Assembly (NCBI GenBank): GCA_012845835.1
Contig: JABAKD010000009.1
Span: 13,337,854 to 13,401,853, forward strand
Reading direction: 5' to 3'
From: Undaria pinnatifida
Taxonomy: Eukaryota; Sar; Phaeophyceae; Laminariales; Alariaceae
DNA length: 64,000 nt
The notes below the pieces were generated by a model. It ran no database searches and was not told the origin of the DNA. It saw only the letters and a program-made list of their open reading frames with translations. The number at the start of each line of letters is the position of its first letter. Positions within the stretch are counted from its first letter, which is position 1. The translations under genes were made by a program, and so were the position numbers. This document shows, piece by piece, positions 30,416 through 45,300 of the stretch.

Positions 30416-32889
30416 TTAGTATCGCGATTTGTTGCGTCTAGGTTACATGTTTTCTGTAGTTCCACAGTCGCGACGGAATCTTGCATGCCGAGATGAGAAA
30501 GGATGTTGGTGGGGGGCGGGAAACACTGCTTCAGTAGGGCTGCAAGAATAGGTCTAGAGTGTAGGCAAGCGTAATTCCCCACTTTATGAGGCTCTCTTGC
30601 CAGCTAACTCCCCCGGCTGTCTGACCGTCTGACCAACAACCACCAAACGGTGTACCGGTATCGGTTATTTGACCGATGGACACCGCGGCTGCGACGGCCA
30701 CGGTGGACGTCAACTTGACGGGTCATTAATCTTCCGCCGTGACGGGGTTGATGAGAGAGTGTACCACCTGGCACAATAGCCGGCCTGGTTGGATTGTCCC
30801 CGGAAGATGGAAATGCGAATATGTGCTACGGGTAGATGCGGAAATACAGGATATATTAGTTGGTTTGCCCGTAATTGTGGTGACGGTCTCCGTAGATGCA
30901 GTGAGTGGCAAAGCGTTGTTTTTTTGTACACCTGGTAGAGAGTTAGGTATGTTTGTTTGGGGAAGCTAAAGAAAAGGCACATGGACCGATCCGGGAAGCT
31001 GAGTTGGTCACATATGCAGAAGTGCACACCGATACGCGGGTGTCGAGTATGTTTCAGCGCAGCGAATAAATCTCCGACACCTAAAGCAGTCACCTCTGAT
31101 TTTTGGACGCGCGTGTCCGTACGTATACGGAAGACTCTTTGTATCACTGTCAGTGCGTGCGGCTAGCCCCCCCCCCCCCCCCCCGGACTGTACTCACGGC
31201 AAAAGGCTTGACTTCATCTGTATACGCGTTTTGCGGGGAACCCGGGTTTTGTTCTTTTGAGTTCGTTGCCGTCCCCTTAAGGAAGACTCGCCATTCGGTT
31301 GGTTGGAATTCACTAGCATAACAGGAAAAAAGAAAGTACGAACGACAAATCAGCAGCCATCCCGCTACCTCCACCCGTCGGCCCCAAGTGCATGGCGTGA
31401 AACAACGGAACAACGAGCTTTGTCCCGCGCGAGTGGCTTCCCTTTAGACCAACCTAACTATTTTCGTCTCCTAGAAATCGAAGGCGGTTCGACCAGGATG
31501 TGGACGGGAACATTAAGCAATAGGTCGAGCGCGTCTTATCCCTTTAGAAACCCATGGGTCAGCGATAAAACAAACAAACAAAAAAAAACGGCATTTGCCA
31601 TATTTGAGCGTGCATGCAGCGTACCGTGTACGGTGGTGGTCGTGGTAGTTCATGCCACGCTCGTGTCGTACCCAGTAGATGCAGCTCTTTACATTGGAGT
31701 CTCTGACATCAAAATGAACCACTGCCTACATAGCATGCCGAAATCCGACAAGTTACTGAGGCCCATGCACTGTTATACGACAAACACGCGCCTTAAGTGC
31801 AATGTGATCACGCAAACCTGAGGGTTGCTCCCACAACTCCCATCAGTCGGTAAACCATAATCGTCATTTTTTGTTTCGATGGCTTTGCCCTCTGAAGCCC
31901 CCCCCCCCAACTTTTAAACCAATAAGGGTGGCGCATAGCCGAAACTCCACATACTACATGCGGGTTCACCTTTTTGGCGCCCATGTACAACGAGCGGTAT
32001 ACCACTTAACTAGAAGTGCGGTGTCATATCATAGGGTGGGCGCGCACCATACGATAGTGCGTGCCACGCACGGGTCGTGCACGCAGTCGATCAACTACCC
32101 CCTGACCTAACAGCCCGCGACGATTCCGTGTGGCCTATCTTGTTACTCGTCGGTTTTATTCGATTCCCCCCTCCACTGATGCGACGTCCCACGGCGGGGG
32201 GCTAGCCGAGATTTCAGCAGTTTGTTCGACCCCCTTCCCCTTGTAGGCCACCCCTCTCGCCGTTTTTTTCGCTGGTAGACAATTTTCGCAACTCTTCCAA
32301 TTTGCCCTTTCGATGAAGGAAAAACTGCCAATAATCGTCAGATAGATGCCCAGGGTGTGCTGCACCCACCATCACACCACGAACATTCATCGCCGCCGCT
32401 AGTCCTTGCGCCGTCGGAATGCACCCGGTTAGATCACAAGTGATTGGCCCCAAACAGCACCCCGGGCTGATACCCCACGCATACGTTGATAGCAGCAACC
32501 TACCGTTCGTCGCGACGTGTACGACACATGCAAACATGCACACGCTCTCTCAGGGACAAAACAACAGCACAAGCTCGCGTGGGAGTCAGACACGAGCGTT
32601 TTGAGCGTATTCGCTAGAGAACCAAAGCGCAGAAGAGTGGTAACAAGTAACTGCCCTTTCATCTATTCCATATCATCACCGCCCTGGATATATTCTACGT
32701 CATAACCGCGCCAGAACCAGAAGAGCAACCATCCTCTGGTCCGATGCGCAATGTTTTCGAGATGTATGCACGCCAGCCACGCTATATATAGGCTTCAAGG
32801 CTGCCCCCCACAGACACGGTCACCGCAACACAAAAACGCAACATGTTGGGCACTACACATCACTGCACCTGGTATTACGCATTTTAAGT

Positions 32890-33065
32890 TCCCTCTATAG
32901 TGCACATACAGGCACTATGGAAGGAAATATCGGCACTGCAGCAACAACTGGCACTATTCCGCATACTGCCACTACTGGTGGTTCCCATCTGTGCCAAGCG
33001 ATTTCACAGGCATCATAAGAGGGTAACCGGCACTACTCAACTGGCACTATAGAGGGACCACTGCT
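32890..33065. repeat. dispersed CCGGCACTA-type repeat
   Basis: Contains GCATACTGCCACTACTGGTG, GTTCCCATCTGTGCCAAGCG and GGCACTATAGAGGGACCACT. It forms an inverted pair with 30,245-30,415 across the B/C intergenic region. Confidence 0.65.
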
Positions 33066-33229
33066 GTACTTAAGGCTGCTCTCGGATACATGAATGAAAA
33101 TGGGAGCTAGAAATGCACGATGGGTATGTTGGCGTCGCTGTATGCGGTCGATGTTTACGATGCACAGACTCTAGTAGTCTTGGTTCGGCACGGAAATCGG
33201 CAATCGTTTGGTCATTCGTTCATCCCTCA

Positions 33230-33328
33230 TCATTCGCGTATTTCGATCTCCTTCCCAGTGGGCCATTCCATGACGTACTCCAGAGGGATTGACAGCTCTC
33301 CCTGGGGGGCTATCTTTCCAACCCATGC
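33230..33328 (-). CDS. gene C exon 14 (terminal)
   Basis: Acceptor AAATGCAG, stop TGA at 33,232-33,230. Encodes AWVGKIAPQGELSIPLEYVM then EWPTGKEIEIRE; gap-free with gene B exon 14. Confidence 0.93.
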   Translation of the reverse strand, partial: AWVGKIAPQGELSIPLEYVMEWPTGKEIEIRE

Positions 33329-36300
33329 CTGCATTTTCCCAACCAAGTAGTCGTATCCACCCAACGCAGCGCGGGACCAGGCACGCCAAACACCAAGGCG
33401 ACGGGGCGGGGTGGGGTGGGCCGGGGCGAGATGGGAGGGACGGACAGCATCAATTCAGAACAGAGAGACACAGGGGGGGGAAGGGGTAATGGAAGGGAGG
33501 GGGGGTGTCGACGTTGGTCAAGCCGGAAATGAGGGGAGGAGTTTTTCGGCCGCGTACAAGAGGGACGTTCACGCTATCTTACTACTTAAGCACTAGCCTC
33601 CGACTCGCTCGCGCCGGCACGGGCTTGCTGGCTGTCACGTGGAGTACTCCATGAAAGACTGTGCGCGTCATCTAGTTTATATACCTCGCTCAGATCCTCG
33701 ACAGAGACATGCCTGATTATTGTCTATACCAAATACGCCATGAGACGCGTGCCACGGTTGGGATTCTCCCTTGAGCTGTATACGCGACACAAACACTGAC
33801 TATGAGAGAACCCCCCCCCCCCTTTAGCTCCATGATTCTTATGAGGCGTCTTGTTGAGGAGGACTAGGTACCTCATCCACACAAGCGACTTTGACTAGAG
33901 GCTAAAACACGTTCAACTCTATGATTCAAGCCCCTGGCCTAGGTATTGTGAAACGTAAATAAAAACTTTCCAACGATATCGTGTGCCTCGAAGGTAAAAA
34001 CTAACTTAAATGTCTTGAAATAGTACGATATTAATGAAGATTTTGGCGTGTTCAGGGTTTCAGCTTCAGCTTGGAATCTCCCCGTCCGTCAGACACGATT
34101 TTGGTGAAAAAAAACTGTTAGAATCCCTAACGCTGCACGCATGACGTCTTTTGTCCTGTTACCTCGTTTGCGGAAAGCCGCAACTTCGACTACAGACACA
34201 TGTATACCCTGGTACCCTAGTATACACAGCACAGACCGCCTTCAGTATCAAGACGGCAGGAATGCTTGCTCAGGCTGGATTCCTCAATTGAGAGAGGGTT
34301 GGCTCTACCTGTTCACTTCATTCAGTACAACGTAGCGGCCCCCACCCGGGATCCCCCCGCTCTCCCCCGGTCAATATTTCAGCCTGTTTTTTTAATCACG
34401 CCGCATCACTGTGGGTGTTCTGGACTGCTGTATGCTGCAGAGGAACTCACAAGGTGGCTCGACGGATTCTTAACTACCCCGGTCACGCGCGAAGCTGCCC
34501 CTGACGGCCGGCGGTTGAAGTTTCTCGACGAGGAGGAACGCGACCGCGAGAAGTCGTCGCTGGACCCCTCCCCTCCTTCCTCCTCACCGGTGCCTCCGAA
34601 CATCTCCAACGCCTCGGACACGAGCACGTCATCTGTGATGGCTTCCGACTCGGCTACCGTCGTAGGCAGGGGTTGCTTCAGGGTCACCTGGGATTTGTTT
34701 GTTTCGTGACGCGCTTGTGTGTAATTCGTCGTGCGATATGGGGCTTGTTTCACGGTGTCTTTGAATACGATGTGGGGCTGGTCTCATAAGGTCTATGTAA
34801 TATACGCTATGTATGACCGCTTGCTATCGTCATGCGTTGTTTGGCGACGAGACAAAGCGAGCAGGTACGGTGGTTCTGGGGGCGGGCGTGCTACAAGGTA
34901 CATCTCGGTCGGTCAGCACGCTTCAGAAGAACACTGGATGTGCGCTTCTCGGGTGCTTAATGTTTGGTACCAACGAGAGACGTACACGTCAAGCGTTTTT
35001 TTCGCGCGATGGCGTGGTGCTCGGTCGAGGGGCCGCACCAGAAGTCAACAGCTATACACTGCGGGTGCGCGAGCCAAGTCCAAATGGGCGGGCGATGCCC
35101 CGACGCTCTTGACAAGGGGAGTGTCGCGACATCGATGATTTCGCACAAGAGACCTGAACGACGGAGAGCTGAAGACAACGTATGTTGTATTACAGTCCTA
35201 GAGCTCTGCTGCTTTTATACCTCGAGCGACCACAGAACATGCCGAAGTAAAACAGGAAGGAAAAATATCCTCAGATACGCGATGCATTCCACGTATCCCG
35301 TGTCAGCGATGCTTTCTGCAAAGTAATCAAGCCCCCGACCTGGGCCACTTCACCGGGGGAACTTGTTTTTCTGTATCACTGCCTTTAAATGTTTCTGTTT
35401 GCTCGCTTTTTCCCGTGATTTAGTCCGCGATACGCGCTAGTCCGATACGCTCGCCCCCCAAATGTACCATGGAGGTATTGAGAACTGACTGGCCCTAACG
35501 AAATCCGAAATGTAACCACTGAGTATAACAAACACGCACGCGACTGGCTGTGTGAACTATAACGAGTTACGAGACCGATGCGTTAGGAGCGAACGGTAAG
35601 CCTGCTTTACACACAAATGAGATATGTACCCTTTCTCTTACCCAACGCCACGCGAAAGATAAATGCATAGGACTAGACGCGCCGGCGTCAGCTCTCGACG
35701 GGTACGCTGTTGGGAGGCACACTATTATGTCGGTGGTCACCTTGATGACTTCGTCGGTGGAGCGCGGCATCGCGCCAACCACAACGCACGTGACGGGTAC
35801 CTTCTTGTTGTTAGCGATGGACGTGCTGCTTGTCGTTGTTGTCGTCGGCGTAGAGAGAGCACCATGCGTTAGTTACGGGTAAGGGCATGGAAGCAATCGT
35901 GAGCATGGCCGTAGAAACTGTGGCAGTACTAAAATCTAACGTGCGTAGAGCTTTGAAGCAGCTGGAGCATTATGGTGTGCTTTATCACGGTCAGCGAAGG
36001 TGGGCGTGCAAGCTTTAACACGGCGTCAACTACAAGAGTGCGGGTCGGCATGGGCAGGTATGCCATAGCCACAACGCTTCGCCGACCAATACCGCACCCC
36101 AGTCGACTAGAGTTCCAAGAGCGCTACGTCTGCACGTTCTCTCAAAAGGGACACAAGAGCGTGATCAAATTACTACAGTACGTCTACTGCAGTGCTTTCG
36201 AGCTTCGAGCGCGTTTTATGTCATCTACTACTACACTTTGATTGCCCCGGAAAAAGAAGAACAAGCTCCGCGGCCTCATTGACCCAAGTGTTCACCTTTG

Positions 36301-39300
36301 CGAGTATGTGACGTGATTTGATTTGGAAAATATACCCCGCTTCTTGGTCGCTTTGCGCGGAGGCGCCACGTTAATCTGCTTTCCATCGGTAGCACAACGC
36401 CGCGAGGTAGGGACAGAGGGCGAGCAGCGTTTGAACGGGGGGTCAGCAGGGCGTCATAAGCATGAGATAAGAGCGACCCGGGCTCCTACGCTTGCGCGAC
36501 AAATGTCGGTGATTCTGCGGGGAAATATTCGAGGAGGGAGTGCTCGCGCGTGCGTCGTTCAGCTGTACCGTTGATAACTGCGCGCCATTCTTGTATTCCC
36601 TTGAACGACTGCAACCATTTGTTTAACTTTTCTAGGCACGATGCTCGCCTTCATAGCGTACACGATAAATGACGACGTTCTCAGTCGCTTAACCCTGTTT
36701 CAACTTTTTGTTCCCTAGATTCGACGCCATTTTCGCCTCTCTCTGGCCACGTTTTACCTTGACAGTGGGGTCGATGCCGAGGAAAGCCTGAAATGTCTCC
36801 CCGGGGGAAACGGACTCCAGACTGGTCTTCGTGGCGAAGCTGTTGCCGAAAAATATCGACACGTCGTCGCTCGCCAGGAGCAGATAGTCGGTGTCGTTGG
36901 TCGCCTGTCGTTTTTGGGGAGGTTTTGCACACGCGCCGTATAGTCATACACTGTTCCCCCCCAGACGGACGGTGAGCGGGACGCAATTATCTGCGTTGGG
37001 ACAGCAGTAACCGCACCCTGTACGCCACATCAAACATTTTTTGTGACTGCCGGCGTGCCACACGTCCCCTACGTGATGCCACACATCGTCGAGCAACCGC
37101 AGGCAGGTGGGGACGCATGCTACGATGGAGGTAGCAGTTTTTCGTGTGAAATTGTTTCTGAATGACGGGGCTCTCCTTAACCCAAAATCTTTGGAAAAAA
37201 ATAAATAATAGGCCATTTTTTTGCGTGATTCTCGTTGTGTACTTAGGCTATCTATGGGATTTTTCATGCGGTCGGAGTTTGTTTTATTGTCCAATCATCA
37301 GGTTTTCGGAGAGGTCTATAAAGCTCCCAAATCGAGAAACCTCAGAAAAAAAGTCGTAACACGCGTTTGGGAAGCTGGGGCGAGCGCAGTTTCGACACCC
37401 GCTATCAGTGCCGTGGCCTTTGGTCCGTTGTCTGTTCTCTCTTGACGATTCACTATGCAGCCCCTGCACGATCGCGCCCTAGCACTCTTGCCTCATTCAC
37501 CTCTTTTTCTCCACATGTTCCATCGCGTGACAGGCAAACGACAAACAGCTATACGAGAGCTTATCGTTCTCACTGTGCGATAACTCTCGACTCTAACCGA
37601 TGGCTTTCAAAGCCATACAAGCACGTTCTGCTTAGAAACCAAAGACTTTTTCAACGTGTTGAATATAGGCGCAAGGACACGCGCACGCCCGTCTTATGGC
37701 GCAGCTACCAGCGTGACTGGCTGCTACCGCAGTAAGTGTGTCCGCTCTTACGGGAGGAAGGGGGTGAAAAACCGAACCATGACGCACGACTAAAGCAACC
37801 TTTCTGTCTCACTACCAGCCACCGATGTGCCAACGGCTTGGCGTGCAGCCGCCCCGCCATCGCCACAAACGAAAACAAGCTGCTGTAGAACACGCAAACA
37901 TTTCGCCATCAGGAAATCGGATTTATATTTGAAAAAAAACTTCTTCTAAACGCGTCGGCTGCGAGTTCGATAAATTTAGGATCGGTAGTCATCTTTGCAA
38001 GCTGTGATTTATATTGTACGTTACAGCGGACAACGTTTCGTTTTGGTTTTTGCTCCAACGTTGGGTTAGCTACAGAGAAAGGACCGTGACGCCCTTTACC
38101 TTTGCCTGCAGGTATGCAGCGGGGTCCTTCGAGGGCACCACATAATGGGTCACCTCCGCAGACAACTGGAGCTCTCCAATGGTAAGCTTCTTCGTCTGCC
38201 CGTTACTCCTGGCGACAGACACACACGAGCCGTGAGAACCATACATGAGACGGCCGGCGCGCGGCGGGAATCAATCGTCGTGCACTGCCCAAAGACTCGC
38301 CCCCCCTTGCCTTTTTGCCATGCACTTCACCTAGGAAAATGTTTCAAAGAGGCGACGTCTCGGGTCCTTACTTCTAGAATTCTCATTCCTTGACGACCAT
38401 GCGCGGCACCCTCAATCAACGGTGTGTGATCGTACTGTCTGTTCAATGCTGGGTACACATCGGTGCCTGCGACGGAAGGAGAACAAAAACGACGATCCAA
38501 AGGGTGACCAAGCACCATGGATGCATGTTTATCTTGCGGTCCGGACGACACTGACGCTCGCCGTGCGAAAAAAAAAGTTGACAGAAATTAAAACAAGGAT
38601 TGCGCAAATGACGACATCGTACGGTTGCATTCGTCGCAGGAAAACAAAACCGTTTCCAGCATCAAACACATGGTCGAAAACGCCGATTGTTTTTCGCGGC
38701 AATGGAGAGTGGCTCCTTCCACCCATCCCCGCTTTGCAGCTTCAGGATAGCGTGATGGTGTTTGTTGTGATAGTAAGATAAATGTGTAGATTTGGACGAG
38801 AACCAAATACATCCCAACCATGGTGGATAGTTGCCGCACTCTCGTGCTCGCAGAGGAAGGGAACATTAATTGGCATCGTACATAAACCGGAGTCGTGACT
38901 GACGATCGCACAGGTGAACGCATAAACGTGTTGGAAGCTCGAGAGCAACACGGACAGAAGCGATAAAAAAAGGTAAGCCCACGCTTCAACTGCCAGTTTC
39001 TCGGCACTGCATGAAAATACGCCCCCCACGCGGGCTACAGCGAGACACAAATCTTCCAAGCCGATACCCGCCGACGAAACGAATAAGACCCAACGCACCA
39101 TACAATTGTGTCTCACTTGATGACGGCCGGCTTCCCGACGACAAACGTTACAGCACCGATTCCCCCGCCTCCGGTCTCCACCTGAGCCACGGCCGGCTTG
39201 GCCACCGGTGGTGGTGGTGGAGCGGAGGGGGCAGCTCGTGACATGCCGGGACCACCACCCCCACGACCCCCCACCATTGCAGCCATAGAAGGCATCGCTC

Positions 39301-42300
39301 CACCGTAGTGACATTCGCCTTCCTCATCTTCTTCGCTTTCCGCGAAGCTTGAACTTCGACGCGAACGTTGCTTCTTCATTTTCATCTTGAATACGAGCAC
39401 AAGATGGAAGGCCCGGCGCGAAAAAGATCGGGGCAAGAGGGCGCAGATGGGCCGGGGGCATAGGTCGCGTTGAAGGTGTTACTTCGCGACGGCGCATACC
39501 TTTGTGGCAAGGAGAGAGGCGGCCGTGCACGGAATGCGACCTGGCTCAGCCACGCCGACCATGTCCTTGGTTGATACTTTACTTGACAATGACAGCAACT
39601 GGAAGACGAGAGGCGAATAGATCTGCTATAAATAGCTCTTGAGCACCACCACGGACAGGAACGGCATGGCTCCTCCTGGGGGGTATCTCCACACCACTAA
39701 ACACGCCCAGCATCAAGGAAAAAACACGAGGGGGCGTACAACCCATACAACCAGCACCGGAAGGAGACATCCTCTATAGTGAGCGCACACGATTCTGCGC
39801 GGACTCACTCCGGGATTTCTGTACATGGGCGCAGGGGGTTGGGGCGGGGCCTTCACAGAGACGGTCTTGAGGCCCAACACAGGTGGCGTTCCGTGGACCG
39901 TGGGCTCAGCTGTGGACAGTCTCAGGACGACGCCTGCGTGAGCCATGAGTTAGAGCGAAATTGTTCAACCACAACAAGGGGAGCCGTAGGGAAGGGGAAG
40001 TGCCCTTAAATGGCTGCGAGAGTGGTGATGGGCACAAACGCAGGCGGGAGGTTATCAGCACCAAGATGCGCATAACCTGACTCATCTGCACTGCGCAGTT
40101 CCAGTGCTCATCGACATACTTTGTAGGGTGTGTTTGGTGTACTGTGCCAAGCCCTACCAGCTGCGATCTTTGTCAGGAGAAGAGCATCTTGCGCGTTCTT
40201 GTACCACAATTCTTAACGGCACTGCTGGACACGTAACGGTTATCATGCTCTAGTATCAGTGCGCATTAAAGCGTATAGTGCAGATGCGTCCTTCCCGGGG
40301 GTGGGTAGTGGTGATAGCTGTAACTTTTTCAGTCTCGTAAGGGGCGCGGGGGACATTTCCGCCTAGACACGACCGTCGATGGGGATACCTTTCCAGTCCT
40401 CTGTCGTGCTCTGTGTGACCCTGCCGAAGTACGTGCACGATAAGGAGTCGGTCTCGGTGTCCACCCTGAGGTCGTATGCTGGCGACCATGTGGCACCACG
40501 GGTCATGTACCTTACCTGTATGGAACGCACACACATGCACACACATGCACGCACAAGCAGACGTCACACAAAACCAGATGCCGGCACATGCACCCAAATC
40601 ATTAACGCAGCTAGGCAGAGGAAACATACACGCGTACGGGTGGGGGTGGGCGATGACTGTTCAGTCGTATACCATGAACTGCGAGGGGGACAGCCGCAAC
40701 ACCAACCCCCAGGTTGGAATGGAGTTCAACTCTTCACAGATATTAGAGACCCTTCCTCTGCAAAACGAATCGCACGACTGCCAATTAACGCACCTGCCAC
40801 GGCTGCCCCACATAGCAGGGGGGCGGCAAGCTGCGATCTATGGCTCGGGGCGATAGAGGGTGATCGATCGATGGCTTTCGCTTACGGTTTGTGAAATAAA
40901 CGATTAGCTTCTACAGCTCAATGTCCGATACCACCGTATTCGGCAAAGGACAGTGTTTCCACTCGTCGACCTGTGCGCTGCTGAGTTTGGTCACCTAAAC
41001 AACGCTCGTGCAAAAGTGAAATTTTCGCGTTGATTTCCTGGAGGAACTTTCCACACGGCATACGAAGTACATACGCACCCCTCACCCCCGCTCCCAAACG
41101 CTGCCTACCACCGACCACGTCTTGGAAGAGTCTCACCTCCAACTCGATGGGGCCAAGCTCGTGCACGTCGATGCTGACGAGAATCCTACCCGGAGGTTTG
41201 TTTTGCGCTTCTGCTGGTTGCGGTCGAATGATCGCAATGCTTGGGGCGCTGCGGAGCTCGGCAATGGCGCCCTTGAGCCTTTGTATTGGTGGCATGGTAA
41301 TAGGCCGGATGCCGACACATGTACGTGTTGTAAATTAAGGTTACAATGCACAGTGGGTGATTGTGGTATTGCCGCTGATGCCGTATCGAATAATAATGTA
41401 GATTATAATTAATTATATCGAATAGGCCAAGGTGATACATGAAGAATACGCCATACGAGCTGTGTTCTTTTGAGGCCCTGATTTTCGAAACGAGAAAACA
41501 GAGAGTCACGCGTGAAGTGCTTGCCTAGGAACGCGCGAAGGGCAGCAAGCGCGCGCCGAGATAACCAGTGCAACGAAAGACGATGCACGTATCCCTTCCA
41601 TTGATTTGTATGCTTGAGAAAATTCGGAACATTAAGCGCGAGACTTTAGCCTATGCACGACCAAGAATCGCGTCGTTTTAAAGTGGAGGGTTCACCTTCG
41701 ATCTTCCAGGTCCAGGCGGTGCGTCTCTGTGTCCGTCTGCACCGCTTTCGCCGCCCACCAATCTAGGGCCTTGCTGACATCGCCCACACTCGGGGCGGGA
41801 TGGTCGGAGTATCCCGTGGCCACCGCGCCGTTTGCGCTGCCGCCTGCAGTCGCGATGACGACCCGCTGCGCAAATTTGTCGGCAAGCTAAACACAAGCAA
41901 ATGGCAGCGCGTGCAAAAATGTCAGCAAACTAAACGTAAGCAAAGGAAGGGGAAAGGGAAAAGGGTGTGAAAAACTGTCGCTGAGCTCTAAACGAAACCA
42001 TTGGGGATGGTGCGCAAAACTGTCAGCACGCTAAACACAAGATAATGAAAATGTGCACAATAAATATCGGCAACGCGCAAGCAGGGGAAAATGTGTGTAA
42101 ACTATCGGCAAACTAAGCGCAAGTGCATAGAAAAACCGGTTTCCTACATCATTAACTTTTCTCGTGGAAGTTGATGGAAGCTTCTGTGACACTTCCGATG
42201 AAAGCTTGCATCATTTCCCTTTAAGTTCCCACTGCTAAGCTTCCGTTACTTCCAATTTCGCTACCATAGAGGTAGCGGAAACTTCCATGGAAGTAGTGTA

Positions 42301-45300
42301 AGGAGTGGAAGCTTCCACGAAATTTCTATGAAAACTTCCGTGGAAGGTTCAAGAGGAAGCTCTCCACTACTTCCATGGAAGCTTCCATTGCTTCCACATA
42401 AGCAGTTCCCCCGGGAGCTTCCATTGTCTTTGGTAGAAGCTTCCGTTGACTTAGCGGAAGCAGTCCAGAAGCCTCCACGAAAGCTTTCATGGAAAATTCC
42501 ACCACTTTATGTAAGCTGCTTCCATGGAAACTTCTATTACTTCCATGGAAGTGTAATACTTCCATGTACTTTCCTCCAGATTCCATGGAAGTAAGGGAAG
42601 GATCCATAGAGCAATTTCCTTCTGAGGAAACTTCCACAGGACTGCCATGGAAGCTTTCATGCAGGTACTGAAAGCTCTCATGTAAGCGGTGGAAGATATC
42701 ACACGGAGAAGGAAAATTTTGTGTGTATGCTGTGGTAGAAGTACAAAATCTTCAATTGAGTTCGTTCAGATTGCATGCAAGTACTAGAAGCTTCCATGGA
42801 AGTAACTCGGGTTCGGTTTCGGGTTCGGTTTAGTATTAGGATCACACCAATTCCATGGAAGCTTCCAGTATTATCAGTACTTCCATACATAGAAGCTTCC
42901 AGTGCTTCCATAAAAACTCCCAGTACTTACAGAGAAGCTTTCAGTGCTTCCGTAGAAATTTCCATGGAAGTTGTCCCTGGGAGCTTCCACCACTTCCATT
43001 GAAGTTTCCACGTCTCCGTGGAAGCTTACACCACTTCCGTGGAAGGCTCCACCATTTCCTTCCATGGAAGTTTCCAATCAGTATTCCATTAAACTCAAAT
43101 TCGGTCTACACAGTGCTGCCAGCCTGGATCGTAACTGGCCCTCCGAACTGCAAACGATGTCGCGCTCGCAACGCCAAGGTGTTCAGTAAGAACCACGTTT
43201 TTCAATAGTGATTTCTCGCTTCGCCGCTACCAAGACATAAATATATACCGATTGGTACCGCAATAGCAAGGATGCTACACGCTGACGCACGTCGTTGCTC
43301 GATACACCTTAGCATTGACGGTATTATACCGCCTTGATGGCTATTCTGCTGCACACTGACGGATATTGTGGGCGTGATACCTCAGCAATGGAAGACGGAA
43401 CATGGAGAGTGTAGGGGACACGGATCGGGTTTATACACCTCTCCCCCCCCCCCAACCCCCCCTCCTCCCCCTCTCCCACCTCGCGCATGCGCTGGTTTCG
43501 AGCGGACGTCCGATTGAGGACAGTTTGGTCGTCAGACAGCTGTTGTAGCTCCTGCCTCTGCCTCTCCTTCTCAGCCTCCACCGCTTCCTTTTCTTCTGCG
43601 GTCTTATGAACAGGAGTGGATCACATTTGATAAAACGTTACGGAAGCGGTCAAAGGTAATTCACAGGAGCGACCGTCGTCAACCCTTTCAGCGGGTGCCA
43701 AACATTTCCCGCCCTTAGTATTGACTACTTGGGAACCTTACGTCTGATGTCTCCACTGATAGATGAGCCCAGGTGTTGTTAAGGGAACAGGCTGGCTCGC
43801 GGAGACGGAAGTCACGAAATCCGGAGCGCCATCGGGCTGGGAAGAGAGAAGTAGAAAATATATATTTAAGTACAGGAAAGGAGGAAGTAAAGGAAGCAAG
43901 GAAGTAAAGTGCCACTCAGGGGTTTTTCCCACTCCCACACGTGGTGACCCTAATCATGGGATTAGGGACCACTTACGTATTTATTTTATTATATCCGTTC
44001 GGGAAACCATAGGTTCCCCCGCATCTCCGAAGATGCTACCATCACATACACCAAAATACCATATAGTAAATCAGATTTGTGCACAGGCATAAACCAACAT
44101 TCCCCCTGCCTGTGTGCGCGTGATGATAACGATCAGCTCGAAAATATCGAAGATTGGGACCGTCAATCATATCAATAGTTCTACTCTACCATCTCCGAAG
44201 ATGCTACCATCACATACACCAAAATATCACATAGCAAATCAGATTTGTTCACAGGCATAAACCAACATGCAGTCAGTAATCGGGGGGCATGTATCTCAGG
44301 TAGGTGTAGCCTCTACATTTCTACCCGCCGCCACTTTGCAGGTACGTTAATGGTATGTACCAGGCACGGCGTATATGTCATCCCCGGTCCCCTCCTCGGT
44401 ACTACTTCGTATTATGCAAAGAAAGGCACAAAAACTTTCGTTTACTTACCAATTTCTTTCATGATTTTTTCTTAGTAATTCCATGGAAGTAAATGGAAGC
44501 TGCCATGAGCGTTCACTAACACCTAAAATAATGCGGAACGCCGGGTGTGTGTGTTTCTGAAACGATGCGACCATCGTCTTCTGTTGCTACCCTTTCCTTT
44601 GGTCATCCTTCGCACGACAGGCGTACAGCTAGGGCCAACGCCCCCCAACAACCAGCAAGGTAAGTTTCGAGAGCAAAGCGCAGGTGCTTAGACAGCGATG
44701 CCGATGGAGCGTATGTTGTCGAGATCCTAGCGAGGGCCACATGCGGTATATTTGCGGCTTCGGCTAAAGCAGCCACGTTTCTGGAGCTAGAGCTTGACCC
44801 ACACCCCTCCGCGGTAATGGTGTACTCGTTGCGCTGCAGGTTGAAGATGTCAAAACTACTCCGTCCGCTACTCGTATGGAATTCCTACCCTGGTATAGAC
44901 TAGACTATGAATAGCTATTCGTGATTTTAGAAGTACGCGTCTCCACGACGAATAGTACCAGGTACGGTCTAATGGTGGAGGAAAGGCAGCGTATAGTCTA
45001 GACTAATCTACTAGCGTTCGTTTTCGTACTCGAAAACTGCCTTGAGCAACAGTGGTCTACGGTGGACTACCATCATATTAATAGACTATCTATGTACAGT
45101 ACAGGACATGCAAGGCACCTAACAATAAACTTACGTATTATCCCAGACTGGATTTCTACTTCGGGAGAGGGTGTGTCCCACACAAATGTGGGCATAGATA
45201 GCCGCCGCCCGACTTTTTTTTATGCCCCCATAAAACTCTCAGGATGCCTTATCTATTACGCCTTTTGTTATTATTACAGTAGTCTAGTAGTAGGTGTCCT

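Larger units (their letters stand above)
29806..33229. other. convergent intergenic region between genes B and C
   Basis: Holds the (GACCC) array directly after the gene B stop, two CCGGCACTA-type repeats (30.25 and 32.89 kb) and a C18-type run near 31,167. Both genes must terminate here; I could not define polyadenylation signals. A 172-codon frame at 31,303 has no recognisable domain. Confidence 0.5.

Noticed and set aside
31303-31821. 172-codon open frame in the B/C intergenic region
   Set aside because: No domain or conserved motif, and it runs through A-runs and repeat-like sequence; probably chance.
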